Assembly: GCF_026914185.1 (NCBI RefSeq)
Contig: NC_070569.1
Location: forward strand, 124,001 to 188,000
Direction: 5' to 3'
DNA: 64,000 bases
From: Puccinia triticina
Lineage: Eukaryota > Basidiomycota > Pucciniomycetes > Pucciniales > Pucciniaceae
Positions 23,716 through 35,659 of the stretch are shown in pieces. How positions within the stretch are numbered: the first letter of the stretch is position 1; the number at the start of each line of letters is the position of its first letter. The position numbers and the translations under genes were made by a program. The notes beneath the pieces were generated by a model. The model saw nothing but the letters and a program-made list of their open reading frames with translations, was not told the DNA's origin and searched no databases.

Positions 23716-26303
23716 AAATTTGGCTCTGCTCGTCGCTTGTTGCTCGTTACCATTGAAACTTCAGTCAATTTACGCTCGTAGACTATTATTGTTATCAATC
23801 TATTGTATTTTTTTTGCTACTTTTTGCGTTTTGTTACATAATATTTCTTCCTGGTACATGGTTAATCGAAGGCCGCTCGCATCTCTCTCCGATCAACCGT
23901 CAATCTAGAGCATTTACACTGCCCAGTTTCACCTATCCATCAATCCATCGTCATCGAAACTCGCAAAAGACGATTCAATCCAGATCTTTCTCTATTTATT
24001 TGATTTTTTTCTATACTTTTCTTATCAAGAGTTGATGATGATAGCTGGATGGATTGTGCTTGTACTACAATCAACAGTCATCTCATGTCCCGTACAACTC
24101 TGATGAAGTATGTAGGAAAGAAGAAATCTATGATAGAGTTATATAGATCATTCTCTTCAGGATAAATCCTTCTTGTTATTTTGTTGATATTATCATTTGA
24201 TCAGTTTATCTTTGCAATTGCTTTGTTTTGAAGAATTATTGGTTTTGCTTTTTTGTATATAGTTTTCATATGATGTGGTATTGTTTTGGTCTTCTTTTTT
24301 TAACATTTTTTCCAGTTGCACTAGAGACCCATCCACTGCAATTTTGCTTTCCTTTTTTTTATTAGTTTATCAATTCTTTTTGAGAAAATGTCAAGGGATA
24401 CAAAATTTGACATGCATAGATTCAATGTTTAAGCCCCAGCTACTTTGTTCAAAATTGATGCAAAACTCGTGATATATTTAATTTGATCACCATAACTGCT
24501 TCTTGTTATACTCAAACTCTCATGACTCAAGTCTTCAGATATTTATTATTTAGGTTATGCTACATCAAAAAAAAGCTGTCCACACGTTCCCAGAAACTCA
24601 CACCAGGTAAGATGAATTACCTTTTCCCTTTTGAAACCGCAGATCATTAGCATTTCTATATTTTTATTGAAGCCCCCCACCCCCCCAGTTTATATATTTT
24701 TCATGGTTCCTGTGTTCATTTATGACATAATTACTCATAGTGCAAAACCAAGAGATGTATTTTATTGTTTATTTAACACTTGCAGGACTCAATTGACAGA
24801 TAACCTGTTTCCCAAATGCCTTGCTCTGGAAGGACTCTCAACTCTCAACCTTGTTTTCAATACCAGTGAAAGCTCAAACTCTGTAAGTTCTCACCAGGAA
24901 GCAGTTTAGCCTAGAAATAGCACAAGACCCGGGCACTCGCGGCAGGTCCGGGTGCCATTGGCTAAAAAAACACTCATAAACGTACCTGGACACGCCTGGA
25001 TGGCTGTAGACTATCAGGGTACTTGGGTATTCCTTGCTGGTACCAGCGGTAATTGCTGATCAAAATACTGCCCTCGTCATCTGGCCTCCAGGCCAGGACA
25101 ACTGGTCATTGACAGGACTTCACAGGAGTACATACACCACTTTTGATAGCTGGCACATAAATACCAATAAGACTGTATAATTCTCGTCGCCCGGAGGCGG
25201 AAGGGATTCCTCCCAGCCGGCGAGGTTGTACTCTTGTCGGCCGAGAGGCATCTTCCAGTCAGCTGTGTAAACCATGCAGCTCGCGTCATCCACGATGCAT
25301 TCCTGCCGGTCAGCCAGACTGAAAGAATATTGCCAGCCGGGCGGTATTCATGTCAGCTGGCAAGGTTGTATGTATAGCCCCGGTTGATGAGATTACACAA
25401 CCTCGCCGCCGGGAGACATTGCTCCCGGTAAAATATAAATTGTTAAAATTCTTCTCAAGTGTCTTGCTGTAATGTCTTAATATCGGCTGCTTACATGATT
25501 AGTTACCAATGTATGCTAGCAGTCAATGGTTATGGAAGGTTACGGATGATCTCACAGTGGATACATCTTTCGGTCTCGTGGAGGATACATTCGCGGGCCC
25601 GTTTTGATCATCTACATGTTGGCTGGGGGAGGTCCGTCGTCAGACGAGCTGCAACAACCGTCCCCCGCCGTGCTTTTGCACCGGGGGTGTACAAAATGCA
25701 TATGATCTCGCAACGGACATTCATCTCTGCTTCGGTTGTTTCATGACTGAACAAAAGGTTGCCCGCCAGTTGTCATGACTGAACAAAAGGTTGCCCGCCA
25801 GTTGCTGCCCAAGCAACTGGCGGGCAACCTTTTGTTCAGTCATGAAACAACCGAAGCAGAGATGAATGTCCGTTGCGAGATCATATGCATTTTGTAGTGT
25901 GATAAAGCAGTGAATTGAAATAGATGATTAAAACCGCTTTCAATAACAACAATATTTGTCGACACTATTATGTAGTCTTCAGTTTTTATGTTTAGAAACA
26001 GGAGGTTGTGCACGAAAAGCACCCGAACCTCGAATTATCAGTCCTGAGGTACAGATTTTTGGCGCAATCGTCCACCCAAGCAGCTTACTGAGCATCTCCC
26101 GGTGAATTGATCACATTCGTCGACCTAATTATCTAATCCTCCTCTTTTCCTTTGAAGAAACTTCCTTAAGCCTATTCGATCACGTTTCAAGTGATTTTTG
26201 ACTCGCAAGCCCTCAGCACATCAGTGGGTTTTCTTGTTGATCTATTTGTCCAAGTTTCTTCAAAAACTCAAAATTGTTTATTCGAGCTGATTTTCTTTCC
26301 GGT
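23716..26303. other. Intergenic region with small repeats
   Basis: The first part is AT-rich 3' flank of the membrane-protein gene. Around 24.9-25.4 kb there are GC-rich words (CAGCCGG, GCCAGCTGG) in both orientations, suggesting degraded inverted-repeat elements. A strong palindrome occupies 25691-25897. No gene is supported. Confidence 0.55.
25691..25897. mobile_element. Long palindrome (foldback/MITE) with TA flanks
   Basis: An 83-bp arm (25691-25773) is repeated in inverted form at 25815-25897, apparently without mismatch. Between the arms lie a second partial copy of the inner end (25774-25805) and a 9-base loop. Both ends read TA then CAAAATGC going inward, compatible with a TA target site. 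Confidence 0.7.
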
Positions 26304-26988
26304 ATGAATCAAATATTCAACGGACACTCATCCAATAAAGTGAAGCTTGGGTTTATCCTGATCCTATTTCCTATGGTTCTTTCAAAACAAATTCCTATCA
26401 AGAAAAGATGTGTATTTGTTGGTAAGTGGCTAAGCCTGTTTGTGCGACTTTGTTTTTACCACAGAAGTGCTAACCCAGAATCATTTTCCTTGCTAAAAAA
26501 TTAGACGATGGGCTTCAGTCCAAGGATTGCGGGAAAATGTTTACCGAGCAGGAGTTTGCCGCATTCTTGGCAAAGCAGGCGGCTGATGTAGCAGAGTTCG
26601 CGATCACAAATCGTGAGTCTAAGCAAGATTTGAGTTGCAGAAAGACTTACTGGTGTTTCCAGATGTATCTAGGAACCCAGTGTCTTGGAGTTTCTCTTTG
26701 CGAAAAGCTGACAAACGGGTTTCTTCTAGCCTGCGGTCTCCTGTCTTGCTCTAAAAGATTCAAACGAGACATTGACTTTCAATACAGCTATTCTCCGTCC
26801 ACGGTCCACAAAAGAGGGCAAGATCATGAATCCCCAGCTGATCAGGCTGTTAATTGAGTCAAAAAATTCATATGTCTTTGCCCCTGATGAGGTATGTCAA
26901 GAGATTGAGGCTCATTGTTTTTGTTTGCAAATTGTTTTCTTGGGGCTGAAAATTGATTTTCTTTTTTGGCTTTAATTAGATCAACTAG
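26304..26988 (+). CDS. Small secreted protein, candidate effector
   Basis: Four exons: 26304-26421, 26505-26612, 26788-26891 and 26980-26988. All junctions are GT-AG with matching phase, giving 112 residues. The N-terminus has a short polar start, then the hydrophobic core KLGFILILFPMVLS, then KQIPIKKRC, a plausible signal peptide with cleavage after about residue 27. The mature part is small and charged with two cysteines. It contains CGKMFTEQEFAAFLAKQAAD and a C-terminal SYVFAPDEIN. Short secreted proteins of this size are common in rust genomes, but no named family is recognised. The long third-exon choice is uncertain: an alternative acceptor at 26663 would give a different, shorter C-terminus. 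Function is unknown and effector status is inference from size and secretion only. Confidence 0.5.
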
Positions 26989-28031
26989 GATTTGTCAGCC
27001 TTTGTGGAATGTACTTGATTAGTTTAACTTTCAGCTCAACCTGGAAGGTTCATTGATTGAATCCTGCATTATCAGGTGGGAGTACTTGAGATATAAATGG
27101 GTTTGATACTATTAATAGAAGGTCAATTAGCTAGAGTTGCTTGAATCTTCTGAAAAGCTGAATTCCATGATCCATCATCAATTGGGAAACCTTCTGACAA
27201 GTTTCTTCAATTTGTGCTCATACAACTCCATCCATCAAAAACATAACATGTTGAAAAGCCAAACCATTTATTAGATGTACAACTGAAATTTCCAATTCAA
27301 AACATACCAAATTTCATCTGATTAAATGTGATGCAATAACTTGTCCATAAAGCTTTTCAAATCAATCAGTTCCTAATTTCTGTGTAGAACATAATTCACA
27401 ATACATTTAGTTTCAGACTTCAGTCAAGAGCTTGGATTTCTCTTGCTGGAATGATTTGCCGGTGTTCATGTGGTGGCTTATATGGGCACAAGTTGACATA
27501 ATTTCCACTTGGCAGTAGCGCAGGTGGGTATGCATGTGTGGCTTAGCTCACGGTGCATTTGGTGAGATCAGCACTGCGGGGTGGAGTCAGAAAGCTTGGG
27601 CAAAATGCATGCGGAAAGCTGTGCATTTGGGGAGAAAGTATACACTGGATAACTCATGGATTGCAGGGAGGTCAGACCAGACCAAGAGCTAGACTGCAAA
27701 GCGGAGCAGAGGGCTAGAACTGGACTCTGGAGGAGCAAAGGCATGGACTGGATAGCAGAGGCGTGGCAGCAGGTGAATTGGGACATCTGAAGCGGGTGGA
27801 GCTGGGGTGGAGGCGCTGGTGGTAGAGTGACTGCTTGGGGATAGACAGAGGTTGTGTGAGGTCGAGCATCAGATAGGAGTGGAGCCTGGAAGCTTGGAAT
27901 GCAGGTGTCAGGCAGAGATGACTTACTAAGGCATCTTAGTACCAATTTGGGGAACGGTGGTTGAAAAGTGTGGAGGGAAGGAAGGAGAAGGGGGTGGCCG
28001 GGTTTTATCTCTCATTACTTTTCCTCAGGAT
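26989..28031. other. Intergenic, nothing recognised
   Basis: AT-rich, then G-rich from 27560. The minus-strand open frame at 27568-27945 is proline/serine/leucine-rich low-complexity sequence and is not supported as a gene. Confidence 0.5.
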
Positions 28032-28039
28032 ATTACTTA

Positions 28040-28784
28040 CGGACTTGCTTTGCGCACTGCAAAAAACACTTTGCGCACTGCACAGTGCGCGGATTCCCAA
28101 ACACTTTGCGCACTGCGGGTAAAATACACAACTTTTTGAAGATTTTTCTTGACCAATCAATAGACAGGCTTCCCATTGGCCTCTCTGATTTTTTTGGGTT
28201 TTTTTTTTGAAGCATTCTTCTATGTTTAAAAAAATCATTAAAAACCAGAAGAAATGTAGCATTTGGGCGCCTAAAAAACAAGGTTCCCATAGCCCAAAAA
28301 TTTCAAATAATTGATTGAGTAATGAAAATGTAGGAAAAGCTACTTCAAAAACTTTCAGCCACTTTGTGCAAGCATACAGGTCTGAAAAAGAAGAAACTTC
28401 ACCACATATTAGCACATTGCATCCAAATTATCCTCATTTTTCAGACCTGTATCCTTGCAAAAAGTGGCTAAAAACTTCTGAAGTAGGTGTTCTTACATGT
28501 TCCATTACTAAATAAATGATTTGGAATTTTGGGGCTATGAAAACCTTGTTTTTTAGGCGCCCAAATCCTACATTTCTTCTTGGTTTTAATGATTTTTTTA
28601 ACATGTGAGAATGCTTCAAAAAACTCCCAAAAAATTCAGAGAGGCTAATGAGAAGCCTGTCTATTGATTGGCCATATAAAATCTTCAAAGAGTTGTGTAT
28701 TTTACCGGCAGTGCGCGAAGTGTTTGGGAATCCGCGCACTGTGAAGTGCGCGAAGTGTTTTTTGCAGTGCGCAAAGTAAGTCCG
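28040..28784. mobile_element. Long-TIR MITE, family A, 745 bp
   Basis: Starts CGGACTTGCTTTGCGCACTG and ends with the inverse, GCAGTGCGCAAAGTAAGTCCG. A perfect 8-bp duplication ATTACTTA lies at 28032-28039 and 28785-28792. The arms extend for about 200 bp with GCGCACTGC repeats and no coding frame. Shares its termini with 38465-39882. Confidence 0.9.
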
Positions 28785-28792
28785 ATTACTTA

Positions 28793-30000
28793 ATACTAGA
28801 GAAGGAAATTGGTACACAGGTACTGCCTGCTTTTTTTGCCCAAAACAGATACCCCTACCCATACTTGGCACCTGGGTGTTTTTGGCGGGTACCAGTGGTA
28901 CCCGCCAAGTTGTTTTTTGTAGGTATGTACACCATGAACAAATTGATGTGAATAGGTTTCAGGTGACATTCATTAACAGGTTTTAAAATTCCAGTGGTGA
29001 CTCCAAAATTACTCTCCTTGACCAACTATGGCCCCTTTGTCATCATCAGGGGGTCCTACCAATTTCCCCTAAGTGTATGGTTGGAGTAAAGGCTGAAGTG
29101 AGCTTCACATCACCTGCCACATAGTCCCCTCAGTTTTTTCATGGTGGTATTTGCTCGCATCCCTCTTGGGCCTTGGCAAGCTGGTAGGAGTATAACTGCC
29201 GCCAAGAGGGGATTTCTCTTGGTGAGAAAGTATTACCAGCTCTCTGAGAGGGATTCCTCTTGGAGGGCACTGGGATAAAAAAAACACCAGCTTGCCAAGA
29301 GGAATCTCTCTCAGCAATCTTGTGTGTGTATACTAGTGCTTTCCAAGAGGAATCCCTCTTGGAAAGCTGGTGTGTGTATACCAGTGTACATAGTCCCTCT
29401 TGGCAAGCATGTATAAAGCTGCACAAGGCATCCTACTGTACAAGAAATACCCACGGGGGACCCCTGTCCATAATTTTAGGGCCACTTTTTTGTTTTTCCC
29501 CAATTGTTTTTGTCCAACATCAGTTGGAAAAGGGGTTGGGACGGGTTGGGATCACAGTGTACATACCATGAACACATCTTCTCTTGACGTAAGTGTTGAA
29601 ATCTGGTTCTTGGTAAATATTCTTTCTTCTAAGAGTTAAATATTTTCCGGTGTCAGAAAAGAGTTGTAAGCCTTCATTTTTTCATATTCTGAGTTATCTC
29701 TGAAGTGACCTAAACAGATAGAATGGTAATGCAGATAGGAGAAACAGACTCTGCAGTCTGTTTCTCTACCTAAATAGGGTCTTGGGGCCGGGCAAGTGTC
29801 ACATGCTGTAACCTAACAGGTTAGGTTAAACTTACAACAATCTCCAGTTGAATTTGGGGCATTTGTGGTTTTCTTTCTTCTAGCGGCTACATAGTAAAGG
29901 GTCACTTAAGATTTAATTTGATTTGAGCCATCATCTGTGTTTGGAAAAATTCTATTGTGTGTTTTGGTTTTTATTGCTGTTATCATCATGGAAAAAAATC
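28793..30000. repeat. Gene-free stretch with hairpin minisatellite at 29140-29430
   Basis: Between 29140 and 29430 the words CCAAGAGGGATTCCTCTTGG and AAGCTGGTGTGTGTATA recur in both orientations, forming consecutive small hairpins. The plan resembles the arrays at 40.1-41.3 kb and 61.2-61.5 kb, although the unit sequence differs. No gene seen. Confidence 0.55.
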
Positions 30001-30318
30001 CTGGACAGAGACCGGACCCGCAGGGGGAGGTCTCCTAGGTCCAAGCACGCGAAGGAGGGCGCCCGGGCCAGGCCGGGGGAGTCGAGGCTAGATTATGAGT
30101 GATTAGGTTCAAGACCGGGCCCATGCGCCAGTCAACCTTCATAATCTAGCTCCTTGAGACTCGCCTGTCCCCGCACAAAGACTCCTCCCAAGCTCTCTCC
30201 ATCATCTCTCGGAAACTCATCGGCTCTGCACCAGCAGTTTCCTTTTTCAAAAATCATACTACTTTCGATTCCTCTCAGCTATCACATTCGAATTTGTAAG
30301 TTACCGTGAGAAAGAAGG

Positions 30319-32109
30319 AAATGGTTGAAGAGATGGTTAAGCGAACAAACAAGAGGAACAACAAGACACCTGAGGCCGCGACAGCAGGACCGATTACTAG
30401 CGCATCTGAAGTGTCTGCGATACCTACCGATGAAGAGAGACGCGAGCCGTCCATCATGATACAGGAGAACTTGAGTCGTTAGTTCTCCTAGTGAATATTC
30501 ATGCAACCTAAGTAGATGGTTAGCGCTTACATCCGTTTTTGATTCTACCAAATTCGTCACGTGATTTAAGGAGAAGCACTCGGGAAAGAGACCGCCGAGA
30601 AAGATACTGCGTTGTCCCATGACACAGACAGTGAAGATAGCTTCAAAGGTTAGCCGCTCTCAAAGTTGCTGAGATGGTCTATCAGATGCATAATCAATCG
30701 TAAATTGCTCGATATGATGTTAATCTAATATTGGATCATAATTTGCTTGATGAATCGTAATTTGCTCGATTGCATCTAGAAATCCCTAACCCGTTAAAAG
30801 ACGGTCAAGATCAAGACACGGCGTCCAGATACAAAGCCATCTTATCGAACTTGCCATTGATCGTCGAACCAGGAGCGGTGACCGTTACGGAGCCTCCTAA
30901 GGAAACCGAGGTTGCTGGGTGTACTGGAACGCTGTTAGAAGTTTCGAAGACTGTCAACGCATTGGGTTCAATCTCCGATAACTCTGTTCAACACAAAACC
31001 GATCTTCAAGAGGTCTGGGACAGAGCATCAGAGGCCTTTGCGAGGGGTGATAAGAAATCGACGGACTTCTTTTTAAGGCTCTATGGGAAGATGGGTGACG
31101 CGACATCGCTGTCGGCACCGGACAAGCCGGACATCCTTAGATCCTCTTCAAGCGACGCGATAAACCCAGCTGTTAATGTGGCTAAAAGGCTGGCGGATAA
31201 GTGTTCATCAAGGGGTCCCTGCCGAACCATTTTGATGTAGGGTTTACTCTGTACTTCGACAAAAACATCAGATAATTCAGAGGGCCGATTCCGTTGACCA
31301 TTTTTGACAAGAACTGGCAACGCGATGCAATTCACTATTACACTAATAGAAGATCTAGAGGTGACGAAAAAGATGGAAATTACATTGGTTTCGAGTATCC
31401 GAATGAATGGACGCAAACCTTCAGCAAGTGGACGACCAATCATCGCAACTTCTACATAACCTTTAAAGATATGTATGGCTATACGGAGTTCGCCAACTGG
31501 ATCTTGTTACATAAGGAGAACGTAGATAAGATTGTCGGCGAAGAAGGATTCATGACGGCCTTCAGATATGATATGATTGTTCACCAGAACGCGTTTTCCT
31601 ACCAGGTCACGACTAAATCAGGCAAGATCTCGGCGGTTGATATCTCGATTTTTAGAGAAGAAGTTAAGCGTGAAGCGTGGAGAATCACTTTAACGCTAGG
31701 CGAAAACAAAGAAACCGATAACCCTTATGCTATTGGTGGCGAGAAATTTGGTTACGATCCGAATACGGGCAAGCAGCGCGTGAAAGCGAACAAAGCGGTC
31801 GATGATCAAGCGAAACCGGAGTCTAGTTCAGGACGAGGCAGAGGGGGCTATCGAGGAAGAGGCGAGAGATGGGGCCAAGACAGGAGAAATTCAGACTACG
31901 GCAGCTACCGTGACTACAACAATGACGATTTGTACAATAAGCGACAAAGAGATCACGGATATTCAGACAAGCAGTATCAGAGGGGCGGCGATTACGGAGG
32001 TCATCAAGGTGGTCACAATCGAGAGAGAGGTGGCTATAGAGACCAAGGTCCCTTGAGGAGCTTTAAGAAGAAGGATAACTCCTCTTCAGCTAAAGAGAAG
32101 GAAACTTAG
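30319..32109 (+). pseudogene. ORF1 (gag-like, RGG-rich) of the YR retrotransposon
   Basis: The reading frame is broken. A frame open at 30770-31240 stops just after a point near 31200, where the sensible reading moves to another frame (GSLPNHFDVGF). That frame then meets a TAA at 31273-31275 before continuing openly to 32109. Small upstream pieces at 30319 and 30590-30650 may be earlier exons. The last third is rich in arginine, glycine, tyrosine and aspartate (GRGRGGYRGRG), suggesting RNA binding as in nucleocapsid-type proteins. The open stretch from 31294 begins with TTG, not ATG, supporting loss of function. Confidence 0.65.
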
Positions 32110-32275
32110 TGGGCTTTCTTTCCCTGGTTTTTTTTCGGCGTTGAGATCTGCTTGTCTTTGTGAAAACAAATCAGATCCTGTTACTTTCATTCTTTTCAAG
32201 GCAATGTTATGGTCAGCTAATGACATAAGGTCCTGACTGCAAATGGTTTTCACTTCATTTTCTTTATTTTTATGA

Positions 32276-34015
32276 ATGTTCCTTTTTACGAACTTGCATC
32301 TGCGTAATTTTAGCTTATCGGGGTCCTACTCCTCAACGTACACGTCAGAAACCAGAGCCAAGTGTGGGTCCCAATTGTCAAGCACAGCAATCTTGCCAAC
32401 TCAGATCAGGTGTGAGATGAATTTGCGCGAATGGGAAATTGCATTAAGGGATAATCATTTGCTTCCAGAATACGAAGATGTGCTGCAAGGCTTCGCTTCT
32501 GGGTTTGATCAAGGTATCCCGGACCATGATCTAAGTGCACTGGATTGCTTTACGCCCGATAATCACGCATCTTCCAAGAAAGCACGACCCAAAATTGAAG
32601 AATCCATTGCTAAGGAATTAAAGGCCAAACAAATGTTTGGCCCCTTCACTAAAGAACAAATGATAAACACTTTTGGTTTCTTCAGATCTAATCCCTTAGG
32701 AGCGGTGGTGAACAGTGACGGAGCAATTCGTCCGATTAACGACTTGTCTTACCCTAGGAACGACCCGCTAGTTCCTTCCGTAAACTCATTCGTAAACAAA
32801 GCGGATTTTGAAACCACGTGGGACGACTTTAATCGGGTGTCAAAATTTTTTGCACAGGATTCTTGTCCGCTACAGTTGGCGCTTTTTGATTGGGAAAAAG
32901 CTTACCGGCAGATTCCAACAAAGATGCGGCAATGGAGGTATTTGACGGTAAAGGACTTCGAGGGGAATTTTCTGGTTGACACACGGATCACTTTTGGTGG
33001 AGTAGCAGGATGCGGATCCTTTGGTCGACCGGCAGACGCGTGGAAGCATGTGATGATGAATCACTTCGAACTGGTAATGATTTTTCGTTGGGTTGACAAT
33101 AACTTATTTGTCAAGGTTCGAGGAGGTGGCGTGACGATGGAAGAAGTTGTTGAAAAATCTTCTAAACTAGGCGTCCTGACGAATAAAACTAAGTATTCGC
33201 CGTTCAGCGATGAGCAAAAATTCATAGGCTTTGTTTGGAATGGAGTGGAAAAGACGGTACGCCTACCGGATGGGAAGATCAAAAAACGCCTAGACCAGAT
33301 TGGGCCATACTTAGTGAAAGGAGGACGGTTCGACTACGAGGACGTCGAAGTTCTGGTCGGGAGGCTTAATCATGTGTCCTACATCTTACCCCATTTACGG
33401 TGCCACCTGAACTCTCTGTACAGGTGGCTGATGTCTTGGCAATACAGGAGAGCGCTACGCGATACGCCGCCCGATGTCCGCGCCGACTTGGAAGTATGGA
33501 GGTCGACTTTGCAAAGCTTCGAGCACACTAGGATAATCAATTATGGACCTCCCCTCGATATCGGGTGGGTAGGCAATGCTTCAACGTCCTTTGGGATCGG
33601 CGTACTAGTGGGGAAGCACTGGGCACAATTCAAGCTCCACAACCCTAGTGACGGTGTGACTCGAATATCGTATCTAGAAACGGTTGTGATTCGCCTTGGG
33701 CTCCTGATGGTACTGCAACTGCGCAACCAGCGGGGTAAATCCTTAGTGGTGTGGACCAACAATACAACAACTGAAAACGGGATCAACAACAGGAAATCAC
33801 GAGACATACCCTCAAATGGGGAGTGGATCATGATTCAAAAAATCCTGATTAAAGAGGGGGTGGAACTAGTTGCAAGGAGAGTAACATCAAAAGATAACAA
33901 AGCAGACGCCTTGTCGCGAGGGTTGCGGTCAGGTCAGGCGGTGAAACACCAGCTGATTGTTCCTATTCCGGATGACCTGAAACACTTGTTGTCGCAGATA
34001 GTCTTTTTGATTTAA
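32276..34015 (+). pseudogene. Reverse transcriptase/RNase H of the YR retrotransposon, catalytic aspartates lost
   Basis: A 579-codon open frame. The conserved block starts around residue 48 (MNLREWEIAL). The palm contains ALFDWEKAYRQIP with aspartate 205 and GGVAGCGSFGRPADAWK, both typical of the DIRS/Ngaro group. The catalytic dyad normally reads V-D-D but here is VDN (residues 273-275). In RNase H, the first aspartate is asparagine 434 (VGNAST) and the third acidic position is asparagine 495 (WTNNTT). Glutamate 468 and aspartate 544 (KADALSRG) remain. All three changes are aspartate to asparagine at a CpA. The frame is open, but the enzyme should be inactive. Confidence 0.82.
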
Positions 34016-34078
34016 AATATCCCTGATGTCCTGCTTCTATTCTCATGTTTTCCCTCACCGACTTGATCTTCTCCCGCG

Positions 34079-35128
34079 ATGAAAACATCTTCATTTAATT
34101 TGACTGATTTCACCTCCTCGGGACATACCCTTCACAAACCCTCAGAGTTAAGTGTCCTGGTACTGCAAGGCTGGGAGGCAAATACCCTCCGCAGCTATAA
34201 CTCGGCGGTTAGAAAGTTCCTCTCCTTCAAGAGGGAGACTAGTGTCGAGCATTTCGAACTTCCAGCTACTAGGACAGACATCTACCGATTCTGCGTGTGG
34301 GCAGGGAAGAAGGTGGATACCATCGACACTCACGAGATCTGCTCGGCGACGCTAGAGAAGTACCTTCACGGCTTAAAAGCTTGGCACCTTTACCACGACG
34401 CAGTATATCCACCGGTTTGCGAGAAGAAGATGAAACTGATTCTGAAAAGCCTGGCAAAACGCGACGCCCTCCGCGCTGGGCAGAAGAAAAAGAAGGCAGT
34501 AATGATCGATGACCTTATCAGGTTAGTTGACGAACTCGCGACAGGAGACAAATTCGACAAGGCACTTTTGGATCTCTGTTTAGTGGCCTTCTGGGGCCTA
34601 GCAAGGCTAGGCGAAGTCACATACCCCGCGAGGTCCGGCGCGCCGCCACTGGACGGGGGGATAAGGAAATCAGATGTGATCTTCGCGGCAGACGGTTCGA
34701 CGGCGGATATTTCCCTACGCTTTACGAAGACATCAGGCCCGCGGGAGGTTCAACACTTACGGTTGACGGCGACAGCGAATCTGCTTTGCCCACTGGAGGC
34801 GATCAAGAGGAGACTGGCCACGGGGAACTCAGACGATGAATCCCTATTCGGTTTCCAGTCGACGTCCGGTAGGATCAACCTGACCAAGAATGCGGCCGTG
34901 GCACGCCTAACTCAGGTGTGGGCAAAACTAGGCCGGTTCGGAATTTCGGGGCACTCTTTCAGGGTTGGTGGTGCCTCGATTAGGAACGCGCTTGGCGTGG
35001 ACATCGCGACCATCTGCGCGCTGGGCCGATGGAAATCAACTTGTTACAAGCTTTACATTCGGCCCTACTCGGCAAACGACCTGGCCAGGACTCTTGCAGC
35101 TTTGGAATCTTTAGACTTGCGGAGGTAA
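34079..35128 (+). CDS. Tyrosine recombinase of the YR retrotransposon
   Basis: A 349-residue protein catalysing site-specific strand exchange, used by these elements to integrate a circular DNA copy. An N-terminal SAM-like DNA-binding region covers about residues 20-130 (WEANTLRSYNSAVRKFLSF). The catalytic domain follows, with arginine 176 in ARLGEV, histidine 292 and arginine 295 in HSFRVGG, tryptophan 318 in GRWKS and the likely nucleophile tyrosine 326 in LYIR. The frame is intact with all expected catalytic residues, in contrast to the damaged reverse transcriptase 64 bases upstream. The stop lies inside the first copy of a 28-bp tandem repeat (35113-35140, repeated 35145-35172). Confidence 0.88.
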   Translation: MKTSSFNLTDFTSSGHTLHKPSELSVLVLQGWEANTLRSYNSAVRKFLSFKRETSVEHFELPATRTDIYRFCVWAGKKVDTIDTHEICSATLEKYLHGLKAWHLYHDAVYPPVCEKKMKLILKSLAKRDALRAGQKKKKAVMIDDLIRLVDELATGDKFDKALLDLCLVAFWGLARLGEVTYPARSGAPPLDGGIRKSDVIFAADGSTADISLRFTKTSGPREVQHLRLTATANLLCPLEAIKRRLATGNSDDESLFGFQSTSGRINLTKNAAVARLTQVWAKLGRFGISGHSFRVGGASIRNALGVDIATICALGRWKSTCYKLYIRPYSANDLARTLAALESLDLRR

Positions 35129-35172
35129 CCACGTAATAGGGCTCAGACTTGCGGAGGTAACCACGTAATAGG
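35113..35172 (+). repeat. Tandem 28-bp duplication at the recombinase stop codon
   Basis: AGACTTGCGGAGGTAACCAC plus GTAATAGG occurs twice, 32 bases apart. The first copy carries the recombinase stop codon. It may be a relic of the element's terminal repeats or a local slip. Confidence 0.85.
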
Positions 35173-35175
35173 ACT

Positions 35176-35659
35176 CTTTGTTCTCTTCTTGAGTACCAGT
35201 CCGGTGTCCCGGGAGGATTGAGGGTCGAAGTTTGGGGGTTCGGCAGGCTCAGGCTTCTCCCTGAGTTAGGGGCATAGCCCGAACCCCTCTCCACTTCGGC
35301 CAAGGGCAGCCACTCCCACTCTTTCCTCTTTGCTTCAGGGGGAGGGTCGTCGAGTTGCGTCACTACCCACCTAGGGGCTCCTTCCTAACAGGTCGCGACG
35401 CCCCACAGGTAGTGAGGCCTTAGTACACTCGAGACTCTCCACCGAGACCCGGACACTTGCCCCAGTGAAAACCTACCGACAGGAAGGGACCACTGAGGCC
35501 TACAGGAAGACCATTGACCGCTACAGCTGCGGCTGCGGAAGAGGTCATCCCGGAAACGTGTGCAGAGACGGACGAGTGGAGACGGCTTGGACTCAACTCC
35601 AGCAGTGTGAGGTAAAGGTACAATCTTGAGGATTTCAACCACTAGTTTTTTCAGAGATT
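35176..35659. other. GC-rich tail after the recombinase
   Basis: About 480 bp of GC-rich non-coding sequence, unlike the AT-rich DNA that follows. Likely the 3' terminal region of the YR element; its repeats could not be matched to the 5' end by eye. Confidence 0.45.

Larger units (their letters stand above)
30001..35175 (+). mobile_element. Tyrosine-recombinase retrotransposon (DIRS/Ngaro-like), degenerate
   Basis: The order is ORF1 (RGG-rich), then reverse transcriptase with RNase H, then tyrosine recombinase, all on the plus strand and within 5 kb. This is the layout of Ngaro/DIRS elements, which integrate with a tyrosine recombinase instead of a DDE integrase. The GC-rich block at 30001-30170 probably belongs to the 5' end. 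Split terminal repeats could not be paired by eye, so both limits are approximate. No methyltransferase ORF is seen, favouring Ngaro over DIRS. Confidence 0.8.

Noticed and set aside
27568..27945. 125-codon minus-strand frame
   Set aside because: Proline/serine/leucine low complexity, no helix or motif pattern and no neighbouring exon.
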